Assembly (NCBI RefSeq): GCF_023715145.1
Contig: NZ_JAMBNP010000023.1
Coordinates: 1-40,761, forward strand
Direction: 5' to 3'
Origin: Paenibacillus glycanilyticus
GTDB lineage: Bacteria; Bacillota; Bacilli; Paenibacillales; Paenibacillaceae
DNA length: 40,761 nt
Shown here: positions 16,055 through 25,101 of the stretch, piece after piece
Layout of the letters: each line of letters opens with the position of its first letter
Numbering within the stretch: the first letter of the stretch is position 1
Notes under the pieces: generated by a model
Databases searched by the model: none
Told to the model about the DNA's origin: nothing
The model's input: only the letters and a program-made list of their open reading frames with translations
Program-made: the position numbers and the translations under genes

Positions 16055-17128
16055 CTATTTCTCTTCGTACGTGCCGAACGCCTTGAAATCCGCTACGTTG
16101 CCGGCATCGACGACCTTAACCGGAATGACGTGATCCTGCTCGACTGTTCCTTTTTTCATGAGGAAGTCCGTCATTACCTGCATGGCCTCTTGAATCATAG
16201 CCGGATCGTAGGTTACCGAAAAGATATCGAATGTGGACGGGCGTGCTATGGTCTGATGTTTGTCTTTCAAAATTGCATGCATTTCGGCAAGACCCGAAGA
16301 GGCGCCCAGTGCCTTCAGCTGCTTCAGAAACGCTTCCTTCTTGCCTGCATCAAGGGCTGAACCGTTCAGAGATTCCAGGACGCCGATAGCGATTTCATCA
16401 TCGTGCGTGAAGATCCAATTCTCCTTGGAGGTATCAAGCTGGGCGCTGCCGAACCACGATTCGAACAGCTCCTTCCCCGTATCGCGGCTCCAGCCGGTGG
16501 CTGCGGATTTCACCACGGTCTTGTCGATCTCTTCTTTGGTCCAGCCTTGCTCGCTTAGGTATGCCCTGAATCCGTTCGAACGAAGCTCCGGCACGGAGGA
16601 GTTGTCTCCGATCATTTCATAGACATAATCGTCCTTGGTGAGACCCTTCTCAACGAATCGCTTGGCCGTCTCATAACCGATGCCTTCGTTGTCGCCCTTC
16701 ACGTTCGAGACCACCTTCTCATCGATCATCGGACTCGAGATGACACGGTCGAATTGGACGAAGGGGATATCTGCGGCCGCAATCTTCTCCAGAGTCGATT
16801 GAAGACCGTTGTCGTACGGAAGAATAACAATGCCGCCGATGCTGCCCGATTTAGTCAGGAGGTCATCTACTTGCTTAATTTGGTCCTCCACATCCGTTGC
16901 TGCATACACCTTGACCTTGAATTTCTCCTTCACCGCATCGTCCTTATTGAGCTCATCCGCCTTCTCCTGTGCGTAAGTCAGAACAGCCCCCGTCCAACCA
17001 TGATCCGCGCTCGGCACCATGACGGCAATTTCCTTCCCGGAGCCGTCGCTCGTGCAGCCGGCTAGTCCCAACCCGGACAGCACCAGAATCGCGAGCGCCA
17101 GCATTACTGAAAATCGATTTCTAATCAT
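16055..17128 (-). CDS. Sugar-binding lipoprotein (periplasmic-binding-protein type, CUT2)
   Basis: This is the substrate receptor of the CUT2 transporter, a lipoprotein on the outer face of the membrane. The 357-residue product has a signal peptide with lipobox GLAGC (Cys25). A type I periplasmic-binding fold follows, seen in VMVPSADHGWTGAVLTYAQE, GGIVILPYDNGLQSTLEKI, IPFVQFDRVI and WIFTHDDEIAIGVLESL. The last stretch is characteristic of galactose- and arabinose-type binders. ATG 17128 has GGAGGG 5 nt upstream; the in-frame ATG at 17167 does not. The exact sugar cannot be read. Promoter elements upstream (17129-17270) were not resolved. Confidence 0.9.
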   Translation of the reverse strand: MIRNRFSVMLALAILVLSGLGLAGCTSDGSGKEIAVMVPSADHGWTGAVLTYAQEKADELNKDDAVKEKFKVKVYAATDVEDQIKQVDDLLTKSGSIGGIVILPYDNGLQSTLEKIAAADIPFVQFDRVISSPMIDEKVVSNVKGDNEGIGYETAKRFVEKGLTKDDYVYEMIGDNSSVPELRSNGFRAYLSEQGWTKEEIDKTVVKSAATGWSRDTGKELFESWFGSAQLDTSKENWIFTHDDEIAIGVLESLNGSALDAGKKEAFLKQLKALGASSGLAEMHAILKDKHQTIARPSTFDIFSVTYDPAMIQEAMQVMTDFLMKKGTVEQDHVIPVKVVDAGNVADFKAFGTYEEK

Positions 17129-17278
17129 ACCAACCCTCCATTCTTGATATATTCCCTTTGGTCTCAATCAAGTGTATTCGTGTACAACTACAATCATGTC
17201 AGGGTGATAAGGGGGATTGTGGTTTCCTATATCGTGTCTTTTCGGCATGGTCTAACAGGTTGGTTTCCGGCAAGTTTG

Positions 17279-17307
17279 AAGGGCCACCCTATAATGGATG
17301 GCCCTTT
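17279..17307 (+). terminator. Terminator-like hairpin
   Basis: AAGGGCCA (17279-17286) pairs with TGGCCCTT (17299-17306), with CC and GG extending the stem, and TTTATT follows on the plus strand. No intact plus-strand gene precedes it, so it may be a relic of a lost gene or act as an insulator upstream of the CUT2 operon. Confidence 0.5.
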
Positions 17308-17363
17308 ATTGACTACTAATATAATTCATGAAATTTGTTGAATGACTTGCAAGATTTTCTTCT

Positions 17364-17540
17364 TCATGACTGCATCGTCTGTTCAGATGTTTCAAATTCA
17401 ATAAACATTTCTCTTAAATCTCCTTTGATTTTCAGTATTTCGTCCACTCTCCCCACAGCCATTACCGTGCCGTCCGAAAGGAGACCAACGGAATGCCGAT
17501 GACCCGACGCTATGGTATTCTTTGGCCACCGTTTTCATTT
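17364..17540 (-). pseudogene. RCC1-repeat-like protein, C-terminal remnant
   Basis: The minus-strand frame ending at a TGA (17364-17366) reads IASGHRHSVGLLSDGTVMAV, then about 29 residues ending SEQTMQS. The first part matches the consensus of one RCC1 beta-propeller blade (gxxHsxxLxsDGTVxxxG). There is no start codon or ribosome binding site, and frame continuity is lost upstream of about 17540. This looks like the last fragment of a larger RCC1-type protein. A single blade is weak evidence. Confidence 0.4.
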
Positions 17541-17673
17541 TTAGCGCCGTTTCCGGCGAAGTATGATACATAGTTCACTTCACTCCTCAAAACAATGACC
17601 TATCAATAATAGGTGTCATACCCCTTGCAACTTTGCAAGTATTTCACTTTTAATATATTTCACTAATTCATTA

Positions 17674-17701
17674 AACTATCCTGCCCGTTTAATGCCCACC
17701 G
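17674..17701 (+). repeat. 28-bp direct repeat, left copy
   Basis: AACTATCCTGCCCGTTTAAT then GCCCACCG. It recurs at 18880-18907 with two mismatches, and the two copies flank the glycosyltransferase genes. I suspect a transposon-derived sequence, but I cannot name the element. Confidence 0.6.
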
Positions 17702-17842
17702 CAGCCTCTTTCGTTGGTTGTTGTATGTACGTACTGACCAACGATTTTTGATTGATATATGTGCCGTGCCCCGCGAAGATGTCCGCTCATATCCTACAGT
17801 GAACGCCTATGGAAAACGTTGACTTAAGGAGCTGAGGGACAA

Positions 17843-18109
17843 TTGAGAATAGTACAAATCTCAACGAATACGATTCCTGTCCCGCCGAAGAATTACGGGG
17901 GTAAGGTCCGCAACCGCAAGCGGCTGCCCAGCGCCCGCAGATTGAGGAGATACGCCCGAACGCGCTACTCCGGACAAAACATGACGGACGCGTTTATGAA
18001 GCTTTATCGGAGAGTCATCAACAAGAAGCTCTACAAATTTAAACAAAACACACTCTGGAACCGACGCGAAGCCAAGCTGCAATCGTCGTCCAATGGAGAG
18101 GAATATTAG
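17843..18109 (+). pseudogene. GT4-like glycosyltransferase N-terminus fused to unrelated tail
   Basis: The frame starts at TTG 17843 behind GGAG and begins MRIVQISTNTIPVPPKNYGG. This is the typical N-terminus of family 4 glycosyltransferases, which continue with a glycine-rich nucleotide-sugar region over some 350 residues. After residue 20 the sequence becomes a basic, unrelated stretch and ends at residue 88. The middle of the gene has been lost. The tail (from about NMTDAFMKLYRRVINKKLYK) may be the C-terminus of a second gene, since it stops one base before the ATG of the next glycosyltransferase. It may still be translated as a short hybrid. Confidence 0.55.
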
Positions 18110-18799
18110 ATGATTACCGTAATCGCATGCACGATACGGTCGTCTTATATTGACAATGTGTTCGATAATTACGATCGCCAGCTCTGGAAAAACAAAAAAA
18201 TGATTATCGTTCTAAACAATGACGAGATGGATATCGAAGTCTACAGGGAAAGAGCGAGCCAATACCCTGAGGGCGAAATCACTGTCTATCAGCTACCTCA
18301 GAAATACCGGCTCGGAAGATGCCTGAATTATGCGATCAAGCGAGCGGACAATGGCCTCATAGCCAAGTTCGATGACGATGATTATTATGGCCCCAAGTTT
18401 CTCCGAGAGACTGCCCGTGCAATCAAACACGGCAGAGCCTCTATCGTCGGCAAGAACACTGCCTACCTCTATTTCGAAGCAAAAAAAGCACTGATGGTGT
18501 TCCGTAGAGGAGGCGAATGGAAATACAGGCGCCACCTCAAAGGCGGATCACTGGTGTTTCGCAAATCAGTTTGGCGCCGGGTCAAGTTTCCTGCCAACCG
18601 GAAAGCCGGAACCGATTCAAAATGGCTCTCCCGCTGCCTTCGACGGGGGTTTCATCCCTTCTCCGTCTCCAAACGGCATTATGTTTGCATTCGCCGGAAA
18701 AATTGGAGCAACCATACACAAAAAAAGAGCACGCGTAGCTACATGCGACGGTGTAGGTTCGTACGCAAGACAACTGAATTCCAACGATATGTTAATTAG
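18110..18799 (+). CDS. GT2-like glycosyltransferase, CgeD-like
   Basis: This is a probable family 2 glycosyltransferase that would transfer a sugar from a nucleotide donor. The 229-residue product has a GT-A start (MITVIACTIRSSYIDNVFDN), NYAIKRADNGLIAKFDDDDY with the metal-binding acidic run (about 77-96), and GGSLVFRKSVWRRVKFPAN in the acceptor region. Small proteins of this kind include Bacillus CgeD, involved in the outer spore surface polysaccharide, so a spore-coat role is plausible but inferred. The ATG directly abuts the stop codon of the preceding hybrid frame. The C-terminus is very basic. A hairpin at 18972-18996 may terminate the transcript. Confidence 0.75.
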   Translation: MITVIACTIRSSYIDNVFDNYDRQLWKNKKMIIVLNNDEMDIEVYRERASQYPEGEITVYQLPQKYRLGRCLNYAIKRADNGLIAKFDDDDYYGPKFLRETARAIKHGRASIVGKNTAYLYFEAKKALMVFRRGGEWKYRRHLKGGSLVFRKSVWRRVKFPANRKAGTDSKWLSRCLRRGFHPFSVSKRHYVCIRRKNWSNHTQKKSTRSYMRRCRFVRKTTEFQRYVN

Positions 18800-18879
18800 T
18801 GCGCTGAAGCATCGTACCGACATATCCTGCTCAGAAGTTGAACAAGGCAGATGGTCGTACTTGACCGGCTGCCTATTGG

Positions 18880-18907
18880 AACTATTCTGCCCGTTTAATG
18901 CCCGCCG
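18880..18907 (+). repeat. 28-bp direct repeat, right copy
   Basis: AACTATTCTGCCCGTTTAAT then GCCCGCCG. It matches the copy at 17674-17701 at 26 of 28 positions. The bases just before it (CCGGCTGCCTATT, from about 18866) recur at about 24330 next to the IS3 remnant, which supports a mobile-element origin. Confidence 0.6.
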
Positions 18908-18971
18908 GCACTCTACAACTTTATTTTCATGCTCATTGTATCAACAAATGAGGAGGTAACAAATACGAAGG

Positions 18972-18996
18972 AAGGGAGCTCCTAAGGGGTTCCCTT
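18972..18996 (+). terminator. Probable terminator after glycosyltransferase
   Basis: AAGGGA (18972-18977) pairs with TCCCTT (18991-18996), with five further pairs (two of them G-U) inward, around loop TAA. The tail CTCTCATTG is only moderately U-rich. Confidence 0.4.
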
Positions 18997-19291
18997 CTCT
19001 CATTGATCTATGATCCTTATTCAAAGAGCTCGAACTGCAGCAACAACGGTACCCCGAATTGGTGTCCGATGGTCTCCCGCCAACAACTTCTTCGTTTCCG
19101 CAAGCAAATGCCGGTACGCTCTCTCTATGAGGTTGCCCGGACGCTCCGACATCATCCGCAAAAGCAAAGATCCTCCGTTTTTGGATAATACAAACGATAC
19201 GGCGGCAGTCATCGATCCGTTCTCGCCAGCCACTCCTCCCATTTTCGCTCGTACAGCACCATTCCTGGGAAGGCGTCAGTTGGCCGAGGAA

Positions 19292-19329
19292 GTAAAAAAT
19301 TCCGCGAGCCAGTTAGGCTCACGGAATTT
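19292..19329 (-). terminator. Terminator of the LacZ-type transcript
   Basis: AAATTCCGCGAGCC (19298-19310 region) pairs with GGCTCACGGAATTT (19316-19329), a stem of about 13 bp with one mismatch. On the minus strand a run of six T follows. It is well placed to end the transcript that starts at 22795. Confidence 0.8.
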
Positions 19330-19398
19330 AACTTTCTCCAAATCGTACTGACCCGATCCGATCCCGATGGACTAGATCTTGGCTGCGAATTATCTTAA

Positions 19399-19630
19399 CT
19401 AGTTCCTAGAATCCTTGACGCCTTCGCCATAGTGGAGTCCCATGGTGACATAGGATTCAACGCCGGATTCCTTCTTGAACGCCTCGTTATCCTCGATGAT
19501 ACGCTTATGCACGTCTTCAGCCCATATCCTTCCCCGTAAGTCAGAATAAGGCGCTGATGCACATTGCGGAGTCCGATCCGATGTACTAGAAGCCAATGCC
19601 AATGAATCGTCGTTAATCAATAAAGACCTC
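19399..19630 (-). pseudogene. Unidentified gene fragment downstream of lacZ-type gene
   Basis: The frame ending at 19399 contains a stretch that looks protein-coding: IWAEDVHKRIIEDNEAFKKE, then SGVESYVTMGLHYGEGVK. The first 25 residues of the frame look random, and no start site with a ribosome binding sequence is visible. It is probably the 3' end of a gene that once followed the LacZ-type gene in its operon, ahead of the terminator at 19292-19329. A second open frame at 19021-19242 (minus) lies beyond that terminator and is not convincing. I do not recognise the family. Confidence 0.35.
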
Positions 19631-19693
19631 TGACTTTGGCCAGTGCCTTTATCAAAAATTCACTTCTATCCTTCGCTTTCGAGGATCTACTAT

Positions 19694-22600
19694 TCAATCC
19701 ACGATCTCTAAAGTGATCTTGTATACATAGATGCCCTTTTCGATTTTATATTCATCGTGAATATTTTTGGTCCATCCAGTATCTCCACCAAGACCTGCAT
19801 GTTTGTAATCGATTTGAAGGAAAACAGAATCGGATGTGCCAAGCTGGTCCTCATAGGCGGCATTGTCATATTGTCCGATGCTGTACTGATGAATGTCAAA
19901 ATGGAAGTGACCCGCCGAGGTAACTTTTACCTTGCGGTCATCCGCGGACACGTACAAATAACGGACATCTTCCTTGCCCCCGCACTCAACCGGCACGATG
20001 TAGGGAACATGCTGTTCTTCAACAGAGCTTTCGTAGATACCGACGAAGGCAGCCGTTTTACGGTCCGCATAGTTCTCCCATGGCCCGCGGCCATACCATT
20101 TGATACTCTTCCAGGCAGCAGGGAAGGCAAAGCTCAGACCGATTCTCGGTATAGTATCGACATTGGCATTATTCACGACAGTATTAGTAATTTCAATGCC
20201 TTTCCCGCCAATCGCATACTCCGTTCGTGTTTCAATGCATCCATGATACAGAGCATGAACCTGAATATTGACGGAAGCAGGCGCCGCATATACCCGGAGA
20301 CGCTTGATCTCTTTCTGATCGGAGTCCAGCCCGAGGCTTCTCCAATCATCTGCATAGTTTAGCGTCTCACCAGGCACACCTGCGTCTATCCCCGTTGGCG
20401 GCCGATAGAAATTGTTCGCTCCGCCCGTAAAGTAGTCTTGATTATTGTATCTGACAGAAATGAACTCTGCCGTTTCTTTCGAGAAGACCACGTTCGTATT
20501 TTCATTATAAATATGAATCCGATCCGCAGCTTCTTCATATACCAGGCTCCCACTTTGAATATCCCCGGTATGTATTTTATATACGGAATCTTTCAACTCG
20601 ACCTGGCATGCATAGATACAGGTTCCCTTATTTGCATAATAGGTGTCCTCTTTCAGATAAGCATAAAAATTCAGGAACGCTTCCCCAGAGATCTTGGTTG
20701 GATCGTATGGTGCCTGAAGTCTTTCGATAGCTCCGGCCGGCGTGTGTAATCGGGGTAATGTACCGTTTTCCACAACCTTCCCGTCGCAAACAAGTTCCCA
20801 ACCGATGTCCAGGTGGCTTAAGTCCCGATGCGTATAATGATTATAAATTCGATAACTTTTATTACCGGGAACATCATAAGGCCGTTCAAAATAATCGATC
20901 TGGACGGGAGCTTGTACATTTTTAATTTCATAGGCAGCCGGTTTCAGCGTTAAATCCGGAAATACAATGCCGTTCAGGCACATATCGGGCGCGGAATCAA
21001 TAATCTCTTCCTGGAAGGCGCCGCCATAAACATATTTTTTGTTCCCAGATTCATCATGCAAGGCAAGCGCTTTATCCTGGAAATCCCAAATGAAGCCGCC
21101 CTGAAACCGCGGGAATTTATAAATAAGGTCCCAGAATTCCTTGAAATTCCCGTTGCTGTTGCTTTTCGCGTACGCATATTCACACATAATAAACGGCCGC
21201 AAGTCATCGCTGCTCGTCATGCAATCCACGATCCAATCCTTCTGAGGATACATGGGCGCCATGATATCGGAAATATTGGCCGGAGGATTCAAGGACTCAT
21301 ACTGAACATATCTTGTTTTATCATATTCCTTCATCCACCCGTACATGGCAGCATGGTTCGCTCCGTAACCGGACTCATTTCCCAAGGACCACAGAATGAT
21401 CGAGGGATGATTCTTATCTCGCAACACCATCCGTGCTGCACGTTCCATATAAGCATGCGTCCATTCGGGAGATGCGCTGAGCTGGCCGCCGATGCCATGG
21501 GTCTCAATATTGGCCTCATCCACAACATATATGCCCAGTTCATCACAAAGGTCGTACCATTCGACGGCATGCGGATAGTGACTCGTTCTTACCGCATTGA
21601 TATTTAACGATTTCATGATCTTGATCTGCTCACTCATATACTCCGTCGACACCACGCGCCCCGTTTCGGGACAAAATGCATGAAGGTTGGTTCCGCGAAT
21701 GATGAGACGTTTGCCGTTAATTTTCAATATCCCGGTGTTATCGATGCTGATTTCTCGGAAGCCGACATTTGCACTCTCGATGTCAACGACATTTCCGTCA
21801 GGGTCGATCATTTCCAATACCAATCTATAGAGGTAAGGAATTTCGTCGCTCCACAATTGGGGACTCTTAATGGTTTGTTTGACTTTCGCCACATAGTTGT
21901 CTTTCAGGTAGGATCTGAAATCCGCAAACTTCGGCGTCTCAAATTGCGTAACCAATTTCCGATCGCGATCATAAAGAGACAGACGCACGTGAGCTTCCCC
22001 ATAACAGCTTGCTTGATTATTAGGATAAACCGTCACGGCTAATTCGGCATTGTCATAATCACCCGGGAAAAGCGTTTCGATTTTATAATCATGAATTCGC
22101 ATTCGCGGTTTTGCATAAATCAGAACATCTCTGAAAATACCCGATAGATGCCAGTAGTCCTGATCCTCCAGATAAGAACCGGCTCCGAATCGCATCACCT
22201 GAACAGCCAAATGGTTTTGCCCCGTTTGGATGTAATCGGTAATATCAAAAGAAGCGTTAAGCTTGCTGTCCTGCGAATAACCGACGAACTTCCCGTTTAA
22301 CCACAGATAAAAGCAGGATTCTACACCGGCAAAATCGATAAACAAATCTCTGCCGTTAAAATGTTCGGGAATTTCGAACGATAGGACATAACATCCGGTG
22401 AGGTTATCCTCCGGCACATAAGGCGGATTCAAAACAAATTCATCTTGCTTCAGTTGAATTTCGTGATGAGAGTCCGCCCCCTTCCGCGCAAAGGGATACT
22501 TAATATTCGTGTATATAGGTTTCCCGTATCCGAGCAACTCCCAGTTGGAAGGAACAGGGATATCATCCCATTTGGACACGTCATATGCAGGATGATAAAA

Positions 22601-22795
22601 CTCATCAGTTACTACATCCGGAGATGAAAACGATTTAAATTTCCAAGTGCCGTTTAAGCATTTTACGTATTTTGACGCTCTCCGGTCGCCGCTTAGCGCC
22701 TGTTCCACGGTTTCGTATATTCCATACGGCTCATGCATGGGATGACGGTTCTTGTGAGCGACATGCGGATTCTCCCAGTCTCTGTTCAGCTTCAT
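19694..22795 (-). CDS. lacZ: Beta-galactosidase, LacZ type (GH2)
   Basis: This is a large cytoplasmic beta-galactosidase that cleaves lactose or galactosyl oligosaccharides. The 1033-residue product is full length and starts MKLNRDWENPHVAHKNRHPM, as this family does. Domains in order are the sugar-binding jelly roll (about 45-215), immunoglobulin-like (220-330), TIM barrel (335-630), the DUF4981 linker (about 640-730) and the beta-galactosidase small-chain domain (740-1030). The acid/base residue is in WSLGNESGYG (about E474) and the nucleophile in CEYAYAKSNSNGNF (about E539). The usual GNS is SNS here, a mild variation. ATG 22795 follows GAGGGGG at about 13 nt. No sugar permease accompanies it. 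The divergent AraC gene is the likely regulator. Confidence 0.92.
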   Translation of the reverse strand: MKLNRDWENPHVAHKNRHPMHEPYGIYETVEQALSGDRRASKYVKCLNGTWKFKSFSSPDVVTDEFYHPAYDVSKWDDIPVPSNWELLGYGKPIYTNIKYPFARKGADSHHEIQLKQDEFVLNPPYVPEDNLTGCYVLSFEIPEHFNGRDLFIDFAGVESCFYLWLNGKFVGYSQDSKLNASFDITDYIQTGQNHLAVQVMRFGAGSYLEDQDYWHLSGIFRDVLIYAKPRMRIHDYKIETLFPGDYDNAELAVTVYPNNQASCYGEAHVRLSLYDRDRKLVTQFETPKFADFRSYLKDNYVAKVKQTIKSPQLWSDEIPYLYRLVLEMIDPDGNVVDIESANVGFREISIDNTGILKINGKRLIIRGTNLHAFCPETGRVVSTEYMSEQIKIMKSLNINAVRTSHYPHAVEWYDLCDELGIYVVDEANIETHGIGGQLSASPEWTHAYMERAARMVLRDKNHPSIILWSLGNESGYGANHAAMYGWMKEYDKTRYVQYESLNPPANISDIMAPMYPQKDWIVDCMTSSDDLRPFIMCEYAYAKSNSNGNFKEFWDLIYKFPRFQGGFIWDFQDKALALHDESGNKKYVYGGAFQEEIIDSAPDMCLNGIVFPDLTLKPAAYEIKNVQAPVQIDYFERPYDVPGNKSYRIYNHYTHRDLSHLDIGWELVCDGKVVENGTLPRLHTPAGAIERLQAPYDPTKISGEAFLNFYAYLKEDTYYANKGTCIYACQVELKDSVYKIHTGDIQSGSLVYEEAADRIHIYNENTNVVFSKETAEFISVRYNNQDYFTGGANNFYRPPTGIDAGVPGETLNYADDWRSLGLDSDQKEIKRLRVYAAPASVNIQVHALYHGCIETRTEYAIGGKGIEITNTVVNNANVDTIPRIGLSFAFPAAWKSIKWYGRGPWENYADRKTAAFVGIYESSVEEQHVPYIVPVECGGKEDVRYLYVSADDRKVKVTSAGHFHFDIHQYSIGQYDNAAYEDQLGTSDSVFLQIDYKHAGLGGDTGWTKNIHDEYKIEKGIYVYKITLEIVD

Positions 22796-22833
22796 ACGTT
22801 TCGAATAACCCCCTCATAAATTGTCTTAATTGG

Positions 22834-22863
22834 TTGTGCTATGAAAGTCGATACCCTTATAAT
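22834..22863 (+). promoter_or_regulatory. Sigma-A-like promoter for the AraC regulator
   Basis: TTGTGC (22834-22839) and TATAAT (22858-22863) are 18 bp apart on the plus strand, in the 141-bp gap between the LacZ-type gene and the regulator. The promoter for the LacZ-type gene on the other strand was not resolved. Confidence 0.6.
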
Positions 22864-22936
22864 ATAAGGACAAGTCTTCATATAAAATGTTAGGTCTGGT
22901 AATTCATTTATCCATTTTGGTAGGTGCGGTGACGAT

Positions 22937-23776
22937 ATGAATTTCGATGCTATAAAAGAAAACGATGTCGTATACCGGTGTATCGGAGACGATTTCGACC
23001 AGGGCATTTTGTCATGCGGCTTTATGAGAAAAAGAACGGCAGAGCGCTCCCAGTATGACTTCAGGATCGGATATTACAGCTGTTTGTTGGTCCTGCAAGG
23101 CAACGGACGATTTATCTCAAAGGAAGGCACTGTTATTACAATGCAAGCAGGGGATCTGGTACAACGTTTGCCCGATCGTATGCACTCCACCGAAATCGAG
23201 CCGAATGGGGAATGGATCGAGTTTTATATCAGCATAGGTTATCCTGTCTATCATTACCTCAAAACGCTAGGCATCATAAATTCCGACCAAGAGGTGCAGC
23301 CGACACGACATACAAGCGATTTTTTGAATGAATTTGCCGCCCTGCTTAACTCTCTTAAAGCCGCTGTAGATGAAAGGCTCCCCTATTTGCTGATGAAAGC
23401 TCAAGAACTTATTATCCGTTTGCACGGCAGCGTACATCATATTCAGAGAGAGCACAATGATCATAAAATCTCAAAAGCTTGCCAACTAATCGGCGGCGCC
23501 AATGATATCCATTACGATATTAAGGATGCCGCAGCAGCCGTAAATATGGGCTATGAGAATTTCAGGAAGCTATTTAAAGCCACAACCGGAGTTTCCCCTC
23601 AGCGGTACCACATTGAACATTTAATGAAACAGGCCAAAATGATGCTCCTCTCCGGACTCCCCATTAAACACGTAGCCGTTAGTCTTGGTTATGGGGATAT
23701 TTATTCCTTTACCAAGCAATTTACGAAATCGGAAGGAATGCCTCCAGGACGTTATATCCGTAACCGCCACAGATAA
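22937..23776 (+). CDS. AraC-family transcriptional regulator
   Basis: This is a sugar-responsive transcription factor. The 279-residue product has an N-terminal cupin-like effector domain (about 10-165; YSCLLVLQGNGRFISKEGTV and MQAGDLVQRLPDRMHSTEIE) and a C-terminal AraC double helix-turn-helix (about 180-275). The second half includes MLLSGLPIKHVAVSLGYGDI and YSFTKQFTKSEGMPPGRYIR, the family signature. It is transcribed divergently from the LacZ-type gene with 141 bp between, the standard arrangement for control of a neighbouring glycosidase. The ribosome binding site ahead of ATG 22937 is weak (GGTAGGTGCGGTGA). Confidence 0.88.
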   Translation: MNFDAIKENDVVYRCIGDDFDQGILSCGFMRKRTAERSQYDFRIGYYSCLLVLQGNGRFISKEGTVITMQAGDLVQRLPDRMHSTEIEPNGEWIEFYISIGYPVYHYLKTLGIINSDQEVQPTRHTSDFLNEFAALLNSLKAAVDERLPYLLMKAQELIIRLHGSVHHIQREHNDHKISKACQLIGGANDIHYDIKDAAAAVNMGYENFRKLFKATTGVSPQRYHIEHLMKQAKMMLLSGLPIKHVAVSLGYGDIYSFTKQFTKSEGMPPGRYIRNRHR

Positions 23777-23814
23777 GCAAGAAACTAAGCAAAGGGCAGG
23801 AGGATCTTGCTTAA

Positions 23815-24102
23815 CCGGATTCACTGACAGTCAAAAAAGGCGATACCGTCAAAGTTCGACTCGTGAACAATTCCAAGACTAATGATCATCCGATGCATTT
23901 GCATGGTCACTTCTTTCAAGTCCTAAGTAACAATGGAAAACCGTTAGAAGGATCCTCGATCATCAAGAATACATTAAATGTGAAGCCTGGAGAATGCCAC
24001 GACTTGCATCATGCTTCCGCCGGCATGGTGACCGTTTTAAAATACACAGACTACAAGTCCGATTTCGTTGCGGATCCGAACGCTGGAAATATGCCAGAAT
24101 AA
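23815..24102 (+). pseudogene. Multicopper oxidase, C-terminal fragment with internal deletion
   Basis: The plus-strand frame from 23815 reads PDSLTVKKGDTVKVRLVNNS and then NDHPMHLHGHFFQVL. This is the copper-binding HPxHLHGH signature of the last cupredoxin domain of multicopper oxidases. After NVKPGE it jumps straight to CHDLHHASAGMV. In intact enzymes about 17 residues ending in NWMFH separate these, so the first histidine of the HCHxxxH motif is lost. The N-terminal 350 or so residues are absent and an in-frame stop precedes 23815. It sits beside YdhK and copper genes, so it once belonged to a copper-resistance set. Non-functional. Confidence 0.85.
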
Positions 24103-24118
24103 ATGTTAAAACGAAGAA

Positions 24119-24135
24119 GACGGCTTCTAGCCGTC
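24119..24135 (+). terminator. Short hairpin after the multicopper oxidase fragment
   Basis: GACGGC, loop TTCTA, GCCGTC is a perfect 6-bp stem 16 bp after the oxidase stop codon, followed by CCCCTTCACCCTT. It is the likely original terminator of the oxidase gene. Confidence 0.55.
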
Positions 24136-24156
24136 CCCTTCACCCTTATACCGCCC

Positions 24157-24322
24157 TTGTCGAAGATTCTTTTTCCTAATGAGTTTGAATGTGTAGAACC
24201 AGACTTGCATTACTACAATAATAAACCTATCAAGTCAACATTAAGGCATGAGCCCAGTACAATACCGAACTCACGCCCAACAGGTTGCATAAAATATTTG
24301 TCCGACTTTACGGGGTCCCTTA
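24157..24322 (+). mobile_element. IS3-family element remnant, 3' end
   Basis: One frame reads NEFECVEPDLHYYNNKPIKS and TLR. At 24248 the next frame continues MSPVQYRTHAQQVA and stops at 24292. Together these are the C-terminus of an IS3-family (IS150-like) OrfB transposase, broken by a frameshift. The catalytic DDE region is missing. Just beyond the stop, TTGTCCGACTTTACGGGGTC (about 24298-24317) resembles the terminal inverted repeat of such elements. No left end was found in the window. Confidence 0.75.
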
Positions 24323-24345
24323 ATAATGTCCGGCTGCCTATTTTT

Positions 24346-24939
24346 TCAGTGACTCATTCCCTGCATGTCAGTCGACTTTGATTCTGAAGGTGACAACTCA
24401 CTTTCTGTTACCCACATATGATTTTTCACCGGTGCCCCACCAGTTGTTGGAGTGTAATCAACCATGTATACAGTCGTTTGCTCAGCAGACACAATCTCAG
24501 CTGTTGCCCCCATCATGCCAGTCATATGATCAGCATCAAGTACAACTTGAGCACCTGGTTGTAAATCTTTTTCCCCAGCGTCTTTGATTTCCTGTTGAAT
24601 TACCCATTTATGACCACTTACTTTTTCCCCACCATTTTTCGGTGTGTAATCCACTACATACGCTGTTGTTTTATAAGCTCCAACAATCGTTGCTATAGCA
24701 CCTTTCATCCCAGGCATATGATCATCTTGTATAACAGCTTGACTTCCAGGTTTATAGGTAGGGTTTGTTTCTTCTTTTAAACCTGTCGGTACTTCACCTG
24801 AACCGGAATGATCCATTCCGGAATGCTGCATATTGGAATTTTCAGGGGATGTATTGTTCGAACTCCACGTGTTTTTTCCACATGCACTTAATACTGCAAT
24901 CATTACAACAGCAATTATCAGTATCCATGTTCTTCTCAT
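24346..24939 (-). CDS. ydhK: YdhK-family lipoprotein (two DUF1541 repeats)
   Basis: This is a secreted lipoprotein of the YdhK family, found beside copper and other metal-resistance genes; its exact role is not established. The 197-residue product has a signal peptide with lipobox VLSAC (Cys20). A Met/His-rich linker (about 35-50, with MQHSGMDHSG) could bind copper. Two tandem DUF1541 repeats follow (about 60-120 and 122-185), each with DDHMPGMKGA or DADHMTGMMGA and VVDYTP or MVDYTP. ATG 24939 has GGAGG 10 nt upstream. It lies 162 bp downstream of the sensor kinase on the same strand, so it is probably a target or member of that operon. It ends in a Met/His tail (MQGMSH). Confidence 0.88.
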   Translation of the reverse strand: MRRTWILIIAVVMIAVLSACGKNTWSSNNTSPENSNMQHSGMDHSGSGEVPTGLKEETNPTYKPGSQAVIQDDHMPGMKGAIATIVGAYKTTAYVVDYTPKNGGEKVSGHKWVIQQEIKDAGEKDLQPGAQVVLDADHMTGMMGATAEIVSAEQTTVYMVDYTPTTGGAPVKNHMWVTESELSPSESKSTDMQGMSH

Positions 24940-25101
24940 TCTGATTTAGCCTCCTAAAGATAAACAATAGTATCTTGGTTGAGAAAATCCTTTACAAACC
25001 GGATCATATTCAGATTTGTTAGAGTGTTATTGTCTCCACAAGTCATATAACAAGTGTAACCAGTACTTGTGAAGAACTTATGTAGAATACCAAAAGCAAT
25101 A

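Noticed and set aside
17170..17195. Catabolite repression (cre) site in TGTATTCGTGTACA upstream of the CUT2 operon
   Set aside because: It is a dyad, but two of the fixed cre positions mismatch on either strand; kept only as a possible operator of unknown type.
19021..19242. 73-codon minus-strand frame beyond the LacZ terminator
   Set aside because: No start signal or family; it lies downstream of a strong terminator.
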